Source of the DNA: Draconibacterium sp.
GTDB lineage: Bacteria; Bacteroidota; Bacteroidia; Bacteroidales; Prolixibacteraceae
DNA: 23,373 bases
Assembly: GCA_030595485.1 (NCBI GenBank)
Contig: JAUVDE010000007.1
Coordinates: 1-23,373 of the forward strand
Direction of reading: 5' to 3'
In this document: positions 6,884 to 16,286 of the stretch, piece after piece
Layout: every line of letters begins with the position of its first letter
Position numbering within the stretch: position 1 is the stretch's first letter
The notes under the pieces: generated by a model
What the model was told of the DNA's origin: nothing
Databases searched by the model: none
What the model saw: the letters and a program-made list of their open reading frames with translations, nothing else
Translations under genes and position numbers: made by a program

Positions 6884-9800
6884 ATGTCAGTACAAGCAAA
6901 AAAAGAGAGGATTAATTTTTCCTCAACACAAACCAGGTTTGATTACCCTGACTTCTTAGAAGTACAAGTTAAATCGTTTAAAGATTTTTTCCAGTTAAAA
7001 ACCACGCCTGACAATAGACACGGGGAAGGTTTATACAGAGTTTTTGAAGAGAACTTCCCTATATCGGATACTCGAAATAATTTCGTGTTGGAATTTATCG
7101 ACTACCAAGTCGATCCACCGCGCTATTCGACTGACGAATGTGTAGAACGTGGTTTGACTTTTAGCGTGCCGCTAAAAGCAAAATTAAAACTGTATTGTAC
7201 CGATCCCGAACACGAAGATTTTGACACCGTAGTTCAGGATGTGTATTTAGGAACAGTGCCGTACATGACCAATAAAGGTACATTTATTATAAATGGTGCC
7301 GAACGTGTTATTGTATCTCAGTTGCACAGATCTCCTGGTGTTTTCTTTGGTCAAAGTTTACACGCAAATGGTACAAAACTGTACTCAGCACGTATTATTC
7401 CTTTTAAAGGATCGTGGATCGAGTTTGCAACCGACATTAATAGTGTAATGTTTGCTTACATCGACCGTAAAAAGAAGTTACCTGTAACTACCTTATTGCG
7501 TGCCATTGGTTTTGAAAGTGATAAAGATGTACTAGAAATATTTGATCTTGCCGACGAGGTAAAAGTATCAAAAACTGGTCTTAAAAAAGTTATTGGTAGA
7601 AGATTAGCAGCACGTGTGCTGAAATCGTGGATTGAAGACTTTGTTGATGAAGATACCGGTGAAGTTGTATCTATCGAACGTAACGAAGTTATAATCGATC
7701 GTGAAACAGACATCGAGGAACACCACGCTGAAGAAATTCTGGAATCAGGTGTAAAAACCATTCTTCTTCATAAGCAAGATCAGAATCAGCAGGATTATGC
7801 AATCATTTACAATACACTGCAAAAAGATCCATGTAACTCAGAGAAAGAAGCAGTTCTTCACATCTACCGTCAGTTACGTAACGCCGAACCGCCCGACGAG
7901 GCTACTGCCCGCGACGTAATCGACAAACTGTTTTTCTCAGACAAACGTTACGACCTTGGAGAAGTAGGTCGATACAGAATTAACAAGAAATTAGGTCTCA
8001 ATGCTAGCATGGATAACCGAGTTCTTACCAAAGAGGATATTATTGAGATTATCAAAAATCTTATCCAGTTGGTGAACTCGAAAACCGATGTTGATGATAT
8101 TGACCACTTAAGTAACCGTAGAGTTCGTACAGTTGGCGAGCAGATGTTTAACCAATTTGGTGTTGGTTTAGCTCGTATGGCTCGAACAATTCGTGAAAGA
8201 ATGAACGTTCGTGATAACGAGGTGTTTACTCCAATTGACTTGATCAATTCGAAAACACTTTCATCAGTTATCAACTCATTCTTCGGAACAAATGCCTTGT
8301 CGCAATTTATGGATCAAACCAATCCACTTGCTGAAATGACACACAAACGTCGTATGTCAGCTTTAGGACCTGGTGGTTTATCGCGAGAAAGAGCTGGTTT
8401 CGAGGTTCGAGATGTTCACTTTACGCACTACGGAAGATTATGTCCGATTGAAACACCTGAGGGACCAAACATTGGTTTGATTTCTTCATTGTGTGTTTTT
8501 GCAAAAATAAATCCTCTTGGTTTTATTTCAACTCCTTATCGTAAGGTTGAAAATGGCCAGGTTGACCTTTCTGAAACTGGTGCAGTTTATTTAACTGCCG
8601 AAGAAGAAGAAGGACAAATTATTGCACAGGCAAATGCACCTATCGCCGCTGATGGTCATTTCGAAAATGACAAAGTTAAATCGCGTTTAGATGGTGACTA
8701 TCCGGTTGTTGAAAAAGCTGATGTTCAGTTAATGGACGTTGGACCTAACCAGATTGCCTCTGTTGCTGCATCTCTTATTTGTTTCCTTGAGCACGATGAT
8801 GCCAACCGTGCGTTGATGGGATCGAACATGATGCGCCAGGCTGTTCCGCTTTTACGTCCGGAAGCACCAATTGTTGGTACTGGATTAGAAGGAAGAGCTG
8901 CTGCTGACTCGATGATAATGGTGAAAGCCGAGTTTGACGGTGTTATCGAATTTGTTGATGCAAAACAAATTATTATTCGTTACGACGTTACTGAAGAAGA
9001 TCGTTTCGTTAGTTTCGAACCTGAGGTTGTTACATACAACCTTCAGAAATACAAAAAAACCAACCAGGGAACCACAGTTGATTTGAACCCGATTGTAGAA
9101 AAAGGCCAGCGTGTTAAAAAAGGCACTATTCTTACTGAAGGTTATGCAACTGAAGATGGTGAATTGGCATTGGGGCGTAACCTGCAAGTGGCATTTATGC
9201 CTTGGCAGGGTTATAACTACGAGGATGCTATTGTAATCTCTGAACGAATGGTTCGTGAAGATGTATTTACATCGGTTCACGTTGATGAATATAGTCTTGA
9301 AGTTCGCGATACAAAACGTGGTGTTGAAGAATTTACTTCTGATATTCCAAACGTAAGCGAAGAGGCAACACGTAACTTAGATGAAAACGGATTAATTAGA
9401 GTTGGTGCCGACGTTAAACCTGGCGACATTCTAATTGGTAAGATTACTCCAAAAGGTGAGTCTGACCCATCTCCGGAAGAAAAACTATTACGTGCAATTT
9501 TTGGTGACAAAGCTGGTGATGTAAAAGATGCTTCCTTAAAAGCTTCTCCATCATTAAAGGGTGTTGTTATCGAGAAAAAATTGTTCTCGCGTGTTGCAAA
9601 AGACAAAAAAGGTAAAGCCACGAAAACGTTGCTCGACCAGATTGATGAGAAACTGGAGCGCGAAGTTGCAGCAATTCTAACTAAACTGGAAGAAAAACTT
9701 TTCACTTTAGTAAGTGGTAAAACATCGCAAGGTGTTAAAGATTACTACAATACAGAGTTTATTCCTAAAGGCGTTAAGTTTACCTTAAAGCAACTTCAGG

Positions 9801-10693
9801 AGCTTGATTACATGAATATAAATCCTGCAAAATGGACGACTGATAAGGTTAAAAACGACCTTGTATTCAGAGTAATCAATAACTACATCATGAAATATAA
9901 AGAGGCTGAAGCAGCTTCTCGTCGCGAGCGTTACAATGTAACCATTGGTGATGAGCTTCCTGCAGGAATTATCCAGTTAGCCAAAATTTATATTGCAAAA
10001 AAACGTAAGCTTTCAATTGGTGATAAAATGGCGGGTCGTCACGGTAACAAAGGTATTGTTTCGCGTGTTGTTCGTCAGGAAGATATGCCATTCTTAGATG
10101 ACGGTACTCCGGTTGATATTGTACTCAACCCACTTGGTGTACCATCGAGGATGAACCTTGGACAGATTTACGAAACTGTACTTGGCTGGGCCGGGAAAGA
10201 ACTAGGATTGAAGTTTGCTACACCAATTTTTGATGGTGCAAGTCTTGATGAAATATGTGAATATACAGATAAAGCAGGTGTGCCACGTTTTGGTGAAACC
10301 CGCCTTATTAATGGTGAAACGGGTGAGCATTTCGATCAGCCGGCAACCGTTGGTATTATTTATATGTTGAAATTAGGGCACATGGTAGAAGACAAAATGC
10401 ATGCTCGTTCTATTGGACCATACTCGTTAATTACGCAGCAACCATTGGGTGGTAAAGCTCAGTTTGGTGGTCAGCGTTTTGGAGAGATGGAAGTGTGGGC
10501 ACTTGAGGCATTTGGTGCTGCTCATATTCTACAGGAAATTCTTACCGTTAAGTCGGATGATGTTATGGGACGTGCTAAAGCTTACGAAGCAATCGTAAAA
10601 GGTGAGCCGATGCCACAACCAGGAATTCCTGAGTCGCTAAACGTACTGCTACACGAGCTTAGAGGTTTAGGTCTTAGCGTTCGTATGGAGTAG
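6884..10693 (+). CDS. rpoB: RNA polymerase beta subunit
   Basis: Beta subunit of RNA polymerase, 1269 residues, complete from the protrusion/lobe domains to the C-terminal clamp-contacting end (LNVLLHELRGLGLSVRME). The rifampicin pocket reads SQFMDQTNPLAEMTHKRRMS. D477, H487 and S492 correspond to E. coli D516, H526 and S531, and all three are the sensitive-type residues. The conserved GPGGLSRERAGFEVRD and ETPEGPNIGLI motifs follow, and later GDKMAGRHGNKG. The ATG at 6884 is chosen over an out-of-frame ATG at 6880. No SD and no clear promoter precede it, which points to readthrough from the ribosomal protein genes past the hairpin at 6807. Confidence 0.98.
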   Translation: MSVQAKKERINFSSTQTRFDYPDFLEVQVKSFKDFFQLKTTPDNRHGEGLYRVFEENFPISDTRNNFVLEFIDYQVDPPRYSTDECVERGLTFSVPLKAKLKLYCTDPEHEDFDTVVQDVYLGTVPYMTNKGTFIINGAERVIVSQLHRSPGVFFGQSLHANGTKLYSARIIPFKGSWIEFATDINSVMFAYIDRKKKLPVTTLLRAIGFESDKDVLEIFDLADEVKVSKTGLKKVIGRRLAARVLKSWIEDFVDEDTGEVVSIERNEVIIDRETDIEEHHAEEILESGVKTILLHKQDQNQQDYAIIYNTLQKDPCNSEKEAVLHIYRQLRNAEPPDEATARDVIDKLFFSDKRYDLGEVGRYRINKKLGLNASMDNRVLTKEDIIEIIKNLIQLVNSKTDVDDIDHLSNRRVRTVGEQMFNQFGVGLARMARTIRERMNVRDNEVFTPIDLINSKTLSSVINSFFGTNALSQFMDQTNPLAEMTHKRRMSALGPGGLSRERAGFEVRDVHFTHYGRLCPIETPEGPNIGLISSLCVFAKINPLGFISTPYRKVENGQVDLSETGAVYLTAEEEEGQIIAQANAPIAADGHFENDKVKSRLDGDYPVVEKADVQLMDVGPNQIASVAASLICFLEHDDANRALMGSNMMRQAVPLLRPEAPIVGTGLEGRAAADSMIMVKAEFDGVIEFVDAKQIIIRYDVTEEDRFVSFEPEVVTYNLQKYKKTNQGTTVDLNPIVEKGQRVKKGTILTEGYATEDGELALGRNLQVAFMPWQGYNYEDAIVISERMVREDVFTSVHVDEYSLEVRDTKRGVEEFTSDIPNVSEEATRNLDENGLIRVGADVKPGDILIGKITPKGESDPSPEEKLLRAIFGDKAGDVKDASLKASPSLKGVVIEKKLFSRVAKDKKGKATKTLLDQIDEKLEREVAAILTKLEEKLFTLVSGKTSQGVKDYYNTEFIPKGVKFTLKQLQELDYMNINPAKWTTDKVKNDLVFRVINNYIMKYKEAEAASRRERYNVTIGDELPAGIIQLAKIYIAKKRKLSIGDKMAGRHGNKGIVSRVVRQEDMPFLDDGTPVDIVLNPLGVPSRMNLGQIYETVLGWAGKELGLKFATPIFDGASLDEICEYTDKAGVPRFGETRLINGETGEHFDQPATVGIIYMLKLGHMVEDKMHARSIGPYSLITQQPLGGKAQFGGQRFGEMEVWALEAFGAAHILQEILTVKSDDVMGRAKAYEAIVKGEPMPQPGIPESLNVLLHELRGLGLSVRME

Positions 10694-10733
10694 AATTATT
10701 AAGGTTCAATTTTAATTGATATTAGTTTGAATT

Positions 10734-13700
10734 ATGGCATTCAAAAAAGATAATAAAGCAAAAAGTAGTTTCTCTAAAGTTTCAATAAGCCTTTCGTCTC
10801 CTGAAGAAATTCTGGAAAGATCGTTTGGTGAAGTATTGAAACCAGAAACAATTAACTACAGAACATATAAACCAGAGCGTGACGGTTTATTTTGCGAGCG
10901 TATTTTCGGACCTGTAAAAGACTACGAATGCCATTGCGGTAAATACAAACGAATCCGTTATAAAGGAATTGTTTGCGACCGTTGTGGTGTAGAAGTTACA
11001 GAGAAAAAAGTACGTCGCGAAAGAATGGGACACATTTCATTAGTGGTTCCTGTTGCGCACATTTGGTATTTCAAATCGTTGCCAAACAAAATTGGATACT
11101 TGCTTGGTTTACCAACCAAAAAGCTCGACACTATTATTTACTACGAACGTTACCTAGTAATTAATGCAGGTGTTAAAGCCGAGGATGGTGTTAAGCAAAT
11201 GGATTTCTTAACTGAAGAAGAGTATTTAGATATTCTTGATACGCTTCCAAAAGAAAACCACTTGTTGGATGACGACGATCCAAATAAATTTATTGCTAAA
11301 ATGGGTGCTGAAGCACTATTCGAGATTCTGGGAAGACTGGAATTAGATGAGCTTTCATTCTCATTAAGGCATAAAGCAAACACCGAAACTTCGCAGCAAC
11401 GTAAAAACGAAGCGTTGAAACGATTAAACGTAGTTGAGGCTTTCAGAGCAAGTAAAAACCTTAACCGTCCTGAATGGATGATTGTTAAGGTTGTGCCTGT
11501 AACTCCTCCTGATTTACGTCCTTTGGTACCGCTTGATGGTGGTCGTTTTGCAACTTCAGATTTGAACGACCTTTACCGTAGGGTAATTATTCGTAACAAT
11601 CGTTTGAAACGATTAATTGAGATTAAAGCACCTGAGGTAATTCTTAGAAATGAGAAACGAATGTTGCAGGAAGCTGTGGATTCGTTATTCGATAATTCAA
11701 GAAAAGCAAATGCCGTTAAAACGGAAAATAACCGACCTTTAAAATCGCTATCTGATAGTTTGAAAGGTAAGCAAGGTCGTTTCCGTCAGAACCTTTTGGG
11801 TAAACGTGTTGACTATTCTGCACGTTCGGTAATCGTTGTTGGTCCTAAATTAAGGATTCACGAATGCGGTATTCCAAAAGATATGGCTGCTGAACTTTAC
11901 AAACCTTTTGTTATTCGTAAGTTAATCGAACGAGGTATTGTAAAAACAGTAAAATCGGCAAAGAAAATCGTTGATAGAAAAGACCCTGTAGTTTGGGAAA
12001 TTCTTGAAAACGTATTAAAAGGACATCCTGTAATGTTGAACAGGGCTCCTACGCTTCACCGACTTTCAATTCAAGCTTTTCAGCCTGTGTTGATTGAAGG
12101 TAAAGCAATCCAGTTACACCCATTGGTTTGTACTGGTTTTAACGCCGACTTTGATGGTGACCAGATGGCTGTTCACCTTCCATTAGGAAATGCTGCAATT
12201 TTAGAAGCGCAGTTGTTAATGCTTGCTTCGCACAACTTGTTGAATCCTGCTAACGGTGCACCTATTCAGGTTCCATCGCAGGATATGGTTCTTGGTTTGT
12301 ATTACATGACCAAAGCACGTCATGGTGGTCGCGGAGAGGGAATGACTTTCTACTCATCAGAAGAGGTGAAAATTGCTTACGAAGAAAAAGCGATTGATCT
12401 TCATGCTATTATTAAAGTGAAAGTTCAGGATGTTGACGAAGATGGTGCATTCTTTAAGCACATTATCGAAACTACTGTTGGTAGAGTATTGTTTAACGAA
12501 TTTGTTCCGGCGCAAGCAGGATATGTTAACCAATTACTTACTAAAAAATCGTTACGTTCAATTATTACTGAAGTATTCAATTCGTGTGGTAATTCTATTA
12601 CAGTTAGTTTCCTTGATGATATTAAAGGCCTTGGTTATACTGCGGCTTACCGTGGTGGACTATCGTTCAACCTTGGTGATGTTATCATTCCTGATAATAA
12701 GGATGATATTGTTGGCGAAGGATATAAGGAAGTTGAAGAAGTGATGAATAACTATAACATGGGTTTCATTACCAACAACGAACGTTACAACCAGGTTATT
12801 GATATTTGGACACATGCTAACTCGAAACTTACTCAGTCGGTAATGAAAACCATTAGTACCGATCGTCAAGGGTTCAACTCAATTTATATGATGCTTGACT
12901 CTGGTGCGAGGGGTTCGAAAGAGCAGATTCGTCAGCTTTGTGGAATGAGGGGTTTGATGGCAAAACCACAAAAATCGGGTTCTACAGGTTCTCAGATTAT
13001 TGAAAACCCAATTCTTGCAAACTTTAAAGAAGGACTTTCGGTACTTGAGTACTTTATTTCTACTCACGGTGCACGTAATGGTTTGGCCGATACTGCACTT
13101 AAAACAGCTGATGCGGGTTACTTAACGCGTCGTTTAGTTGATGTTTCGCAAGATGTTATTATTTCTGAAGACGACTGCGGTACATTACGTGGATTAATTG
13201 CTTCAGATGTTAAAAACAACGAGGAAATTGTTGCAACCTTACTCGAAAGAATTGTTGGTCGTACTTGTGTTCACGATATCTACCATCCGCTTAGTGGTGA
13301 CTTAATCATCAATTCGGGTGAAGAAATTACTGAAGCAATTGCGAAACAAATAGAAGATTCGCCAATTGAAACTGTTGAAATTCGCTCGGTACTTACCTGC
13401 GAAGCTAAAGTTGGGGTTTGTGCTAAGTGTTACGGACGTAACCTTGCAACAGGTCGCAAAGTTCAGAAAGGTGAAGCAACTGGTGTTATTGCAGCTCAAT
13501 CAATTGGTGAGCCGGGTACACAGCTTACACTTCGTACCTTCCACGTTGGGGGTATTGCAGGTAACATTTCTGCACAATCAACAGTTGAGTCAAAATACGA
13601 TGGTTACTGCGAAATTGAAGAGCTTCGTTCTGTAAAATACAAGGATGAAGAAGGCAAAGAAGTAGAAGTTGTTGTATCGCGTTTGGCTGAATTAAAGGTT

Positions 13701-15002
13701 ATTGATAAAAACACTAATATTCCACTTTCTACTCATCCACTTCCATACGGTTCAAAACTGTTTGTGAAGAACGGTGATGAAATTAGAAAAGGAAAACTTG
13801 TTTGTGAATGGGATCCATTTAACGGTGTAATCGTTAATGAATTCGAAGGTAAAATTGAATTCGAAAACTTAATTGACGGTGTTACTTTCCGCGAAGAATC
13901 GGATGAACAAACCGGTTATAGCGAACGTGTAATTATTGAGACTAGGGATAAAACGAAGAACCCTACCTTAAAAATTATGGATAAAAAGGGTGTATTGATT
14001 CGCTCTTATAACCTTCCTGTTGGTGGACACATTTCTGTTAACGATGGCCAGAAGGTTACTCCGGGAACTATTTTGATTAAAATTCCTCGCGCTGCTGGTA
14101 AAGCAGGCGATATCACGGGTGGTCTTCCGCGTATTACCGAATTATTCGAAGCACGTAACCCATCTAATCCTGCGGTTGTTTCCGAGGTTGATGGTGAGAT
14201 TGCCTTTGGGAAAATTAAGCGTGGTAACCGTGAAATTCTCGTTACCACTAAAAATGGTGACTTGAAAAAGTATATGGTACCACTTTCACGTCAGATTCTT
14301 GTACAAGAAAACGATTATATCAGGGCGGGTACTCCGCTTTCAGATGGAGCAACTACTCCTTCCGACATTCTTGCAATTAAAGGGCCTACTGCCGTTCAAG
14401 AGTATATTTTGAATGAGGTACAGGACGTTTATCGTATGCAGGGTGTGAAAATTAACGACAAACACTTTGAGATTATCATCCGTCAGATGATGCGTAAAGT
14501 AGCAATCGTTGATCCGGGTGATACGCGCTTCTTAGAGAAACAAATCACGGATAAGAATGATTTCTTCTCAGAAAATGACTGGATTTATGCTAAGAAAGTT
14601 ATTATTGAACCGGGTGATGCTGAAGGTTTAAAAGCTGGTCAGATTATTTCGGCGAGAAGATTACGTGACGAGAATTCACAATTAAGAAGACGTGATAAGA
14701 AAATGATTGAAGCAAGGGAAGCAATTCCTGCAACTTCAAGTCAGGTTCTTCAAGGAATTACAAGAGCTGCATTACAAACACGTAGTTGGTTGTCGGCAGC
14801 ATCGTTCCAGGAAACCACTAAAGTACTTAACGAAGCCGCAATTAATGGTAAAGTTGATCACTTGGATGGATTGAAAGAGAACGTAATTTGTGGTCACTTG
14901 ATTCCGGCTGGTACTGGTTTAAAAGAATACAAAAACCTTGTTGTAGGTTCAAAATCGGAATACGACAGCTTGGTTGATAACAGACACTCTAATAGAGATT
15001 AA
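10734..15002 (+). CDS. rpoC: RNA polymerase beta' subunit
   Basis: Beta' subunit of RNA polymerase, 1422 residues. The N-terminal zinc ribbon has C66, C68, C81 and C84. The lid/rudder region precedes RVDYSARSVIVVGP. The catalytic NADFDGD motif lies at 470-476, with metal ligands D472, D474 and D476. The second zinc site has C815, C889, C896 and C899, close to the E. coli numbering. The bridge-helix and trigger-loop region follows with GVIAAQSIGEPGTQLTLRTF. It is 40 nt downstream of rpoB and 11 nt upstream of the DUF3467 gene, so all three are cotranscribed. No truncation or insertion is apparent. Confidence 0.98.
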   Translation: MAFKKDNKAKSSFSKVSISLSSPEEILERSFGEVLKPETINYRTYKPERDGLFCERIFGPVKDYECHCGKYKRIRYKGIVCDRCGVEVTEKKVRRERMGHISLVVPVAHIWYFKSLPNKIGYLLGLPTKKLDTIIYYERYLVINAGVKAEDGVKQMDFLTEEEYLDILDTLPKENHLLDDDDPNKFIAKMGAEALFEILGRLELDELSFSLRHKANTETSQQRKNEALKRLNVVEAFRASKNLNRPEWMIVKVVPVTPPDLRPLVPLDGGRFATSDLNDLYRRVIIRNNRLKRLIEIKAPEVILRNEKRMLQEAVDSLFDNSRKANAVKTENNRPLKSLSDSLKGKQGRFRQNLLGKRVDYSARSVIVVGPKLRIHECGIPKDMAAELYKPFVIRKLIERGIVKTVKSAKKIVDRKDPVVWEILENVLKGHPVMLNRAPTLHRLSIQAFQPVLIEGKAIQLHPLVCTGFNADFDGDQMAVHLPLGNAAILEAQLLMLASHNLLNPANGAPIQVPSQDMVLGLYYMTKARHGGRGEGMTFYSSEEVKIAYEEKAIDLHAIIKVKVQDVDEDGAFFKHIIETTVGRVLFNEFVPAQAGYVNQLLTKKSLRSIITEVFNSCGNSITVSFLDDIKGLGYTAAYRGGLSFNLGDVIIPDNKDDIVGEGYKEVEEVMNNYNMGFITNNERYNQVIDIWTHANSKLTQSVMKTISTDRQGFNSIYMMLDSGARGSKEQIRQLCGMRGLMAKPQKSGSTGSQIIENPILANFKEGLSVLEYFISTHGARNGLADTALKTADAGYLTRRLVDVSQDVIISEDDCGTLRGLIASDVKNNEEIVATLLERIVGRTCVHDIYHPLSGDLIINSGEEITEAIAKQIEDSPIETVEIRSVLTCEAKVGVCAKCYGRNLATGRKVQKGEATGVIAAQSIGEPGTQLTLRTFHVGGIAGNISAQSTVESKYDGYCEIEELRSVKYKDEEGKEVEVVVSRLAELKVIDKNTNIPLSTHPLPYGSKLFVKNGDEIRKGKLVCEWDPFNGVIVNEFEGKIEFENLIDGVTFREESDEQTGYSERVIIETRDKTKNPTLKIMDKKGVLIRSYNLPVGGHISVNDGQKVTPGTILIKIPRAAGKAGDITGGLPRITELFEARNPSNPAVVSEVDGEIAFGKIKRGNREILVTTKNGDLKKYMVPLSRQILVQENDYIRAGTPLSDGATTPSDILAIKGPTAVQEYILNEVQDVYRMQGVKINDKHFEIIIRQMMRKVAIVDPGDTRFLEKQITDKNDFFSENDWIYAKKVIIEPGDAEGLKAGQIISARRLRDENSQLRRRDKKMIEAREAIPATSSQVLQGITRAALQTRSWLSAASFQETTKVLNEAAINGKVDHLDGLKENVICGHLIPAGTGLKEYKNLVVGSKSEYDSLVDNRHSNRD

Positions 15003-15013
15003 TACACGTAACT

Positions 15014-15340
15014 ATGGAAGATAAAAAACAAAAACAGCAGCAAATTAATATTGAGTTGAGTGAAGAAGTTGCCCAGGGAACTTATTCGAACCTTGCAGTA
15101 ATTACTCATTCGAGCTCTGAATTTGTAGTAGATTTTGTCCGGATAATGCCCGGTATTCCTAAAGCGAATGTTAAGTCTAGAATTATTCTTACACCAGAAC
15201 ACGCCAAACGTTTATTAATGGCTTTGCAGGATAATGTTTCAAAATTTGAAAAAATGCACGGCCCAATTAAAAACGTAAAACCGGGTTCCGACCCAATGAT
15301 GCCACCAATGAATTTTGGTGGTCCAACAGCTCAAGCATAG
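15014..15340 (+). CDS. DUF3467 family protein
   Basis: Protein of 108 residues of the DUF3467 type, regularly found after rpoC in Bacteroidota. The core reads QQINIELSEEVAQGTYSNLA, a VVDFVRIMPG strand, and ILTPEHAKRLLMALQDNVSK. The C-terminal tail is rich in Pro, Met and Gly (PMMPPMNFGG). Its biochemical role is not established. Conserved linkage with rpoBC suggests a transcription-related or co-regulated function (inference). The gene lies 11 nt after rpoC and is the last of the operon, closed by the terminator at 15360. It has no signal peptide or membrane segment. Confidence 0.9.
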   Translation: MEDKKQKQQQINIELSEEVAQGTYSNLAVITHSSSEFVVDFVRIMPGIPKANVKSRIILTPEHAKRLLMALQDNVSKFEKMHGPIKNVKPGSDPMMPPMNFGGPTAQA

Positions 15341-15359
15341 TTTTAAACTAGCATATTAC

Positions 15360-15395
15360 AAAGAGGAATCAATTTATTGGTTCCTCTTTTTTTTT
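15360..15395 (+). terminator. Operon-end terminator after DUF3467
   Basis: AAAGAGGAA (15360-15368) pairs with TTCCTCTTT (15381-15389). The stem continues inward through a T-G pair and CAA/TTG to a 4-nt loop, about 13 bp in all. A run of T extends to 15395. Strong intrinsic terminator for the rpoBC-DUF3467 transcript. Confidence 0.92.
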
Positions 15396-15470
15396 GTCCC
15401 TTTTTTAGGAGTGTTGTATATATCCAGAAGGTTATGGTTTCTAACCTCGAAGATGACCACTGGCTATTCG

Positions 15471-15494
15471 TCTTTCCCTTCTAGAAGGGAAAGA
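15471..15494. repeat. Perfect 24-bp palindrome
   Basis: CTTTCCCTTCT followed directly by AGAAGGGAAAG (15472-15493), extended by T-A at the ends, gives a gapless 24-bp perfect palindrome. No T-run follows, so it does not look like a terminator on the plus strand. It could be a protein-binding site, a cruciform, or a remnant of a small mobile repeat. Confidence 0.7.
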
Positions 15495-15616
15495 TAAGAG
15501 ATAGGGTATAATCAAGCCGTAGTACCTTTTTTTATACAGAACGTTTTGTGTGTGGCGTAATAACAACCAATGCAATCTAATTCATTTTTCCGTTAGAATC
15601 TGTTGAGAATTTGGCA

Positions 15617-15645
15617 CAAAAAAAGCCGACTCCTAAGAATCGGCT
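15617..15645 (-). terminator. Minus-strand intrinsic terminator
   Basis: Read on the minus strand, AGCCGA (15645-15640) pairs with TCGGCT (15629-15624), with two more pairs after one mismatch, followed by a run of eight T. It would stop transcription coming from the right, where a minus-strand promoter and a broken ORF lie. Confidence 0.75.
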
Positions 15646-15717
15646 CTTCAAATTAATTTGGTTAGATTCGGTTTGAAAACCGAGCGTGAATATAATAAAT
15701 TTCTGTAAACACACCAA

Positions 15718-15939
15718 TTACATTAGTTTACAATGACCCAAAACTGGCAATTTGGTGAATAACATGGCTTTAATGTTTGCATCTTTTACCGCTTGAGGTT
15801 TAATGTGCTGTGCTAAATCACAAAAAATTCTATTTAATTTTTTGTGATTAGGAGAAGCTGAAAATGCTTAAAATGAACTGATTTTTATTGATAATTCAAG
15901 TGCTGAAGAATGACCTGACAAAAAGTTCTTATTGTACAT
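15718..15939 (-). pseudogene. Small ORF with one internal stop, unknown product
   Basis: Reading leftward from ATG at 15939, one frame runs 23 codons to a TAA at 15868-15870, then continues open for 49 codons to a TAA at 15718. The first part begins MYNKNFLSGHSS. The second contains KKLNRIFCDLAQHIKP and AMLFTKLPVLGHCKLM. A minus-strand TACATTTG (15967-15960) lies about 20 nt upstream and a terminator lies downstream at 15645-15617, so the whole looks like a complete small unit with a nonsense mutation. A perfect 13-bp inverted repeat (15817-15829 with 15836-15848) sits inside. I do not recognise the protein. A noncoding RNA of about 330 nt is an alternative. Confidence 0.35.
15817..15848. repeat. 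13-bp perfect inverted repeat
   Basis: ATCACAAAAAATT (15817-15829) and AATTTTTTGTGAT (15836-15848) are exact reverse complements with a 6-nt spacer. It lies inside the broken minus-strand ORF and could be an RNA hairpin or a binding site. Confidence 0.7.
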
Positions 15940-15959
15940 AAAATCACCAAAATAGGTTG

Positions 15960-15967
15960 CAAATGTA
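15960..15967 (-). promoter_or_regulatory. Candidate minus-strand promoter -7 element
   Basis: On the minus strand this reads TACATTTG followed by C, the preferred -7 form. No good TTTG lies at the expected -33 spacing, so strength is uncertain. The next ATG is at 15939. Confidence 0.45.
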
Positions 15968-16158
15968 CACTTATCCCCCTATTTTATATAAAACAAGTAT
16001 AAATTAGAAATTTATCTTTTCATGAGGGGAATTTTAGAATATTATAGTTGATTGTTTTAAAGCGTTGTCAGTGTTGCTGTTTATGTCTCTTCTTAGGCTT
16101 GGATACACCGTTATAACAGGATTTTAACAAACATTAAAGGTATACTTTCATAACTTCA

Positions 16159-16190
16159 TTTGGTTAGTTTTAGCTCGATTTTTATATTTG
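16159..16190 (+). promoter_or_regulatory. Promoter of the etf operon
   Basis: TTTG at 16159-16162, a 20-nt spacer and TATATTTG at 16183-16190 match the Bacteroidota consensus well. The start would lie near 16196, within the dyad that follows, leaving a leader of about 90 nt before etfB. Confidence 0.8.
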
Positions 16191-16194
16191 TCAA

Positions 16195-16213
16195 CCTGTT
16201 CAAAATGAACAGG
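16195..16213. promoter_or_regulatory. Operator-like dyad at the etf start site
   Basis: CCTGTTCA (16195-16202) and TGAACAGG (16206-16213) are perfect inverted repeats around AAA. The 19-bp dyad begins four nt after the -7 element, at the expected transcription start. Geometry and size suit a dimeric repressor (for example TetR-like); the regulator is not identifiable from this window. Confidence 0.6.
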
Positions 16214-16286
16214 ATTGCAGTGTTAAAAGAACACCTCTTTTTCTCTGCTAAACCATACGTTTAAGACTAAATAAAATACTTTACAT

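Larger units (their letters stand above)
15396..16158. other. Long intergenic region without an intact gene
   Basis: About 760 nt, A/T-rich. From left to right it holds a 6-bp hairpin (AGGTTA/TAACCT, 15429-15447), the 24-bp palindrome at 15471-15494, a minus-strand terminator (15617-15645), a hairpin TCGGTTT/AAACCGA (15668-15683), and a broken minus-strand ORF with its promoter (15718-15967). I see nothing recognisable from 15968 to 16158. Confidence 0.6.

Noticed and set aside
12430..12744. 104-codon plus-strand ORF inside rpoC
   Set aside because: Out-of-frame shadow of a well conserved rpoC segment.
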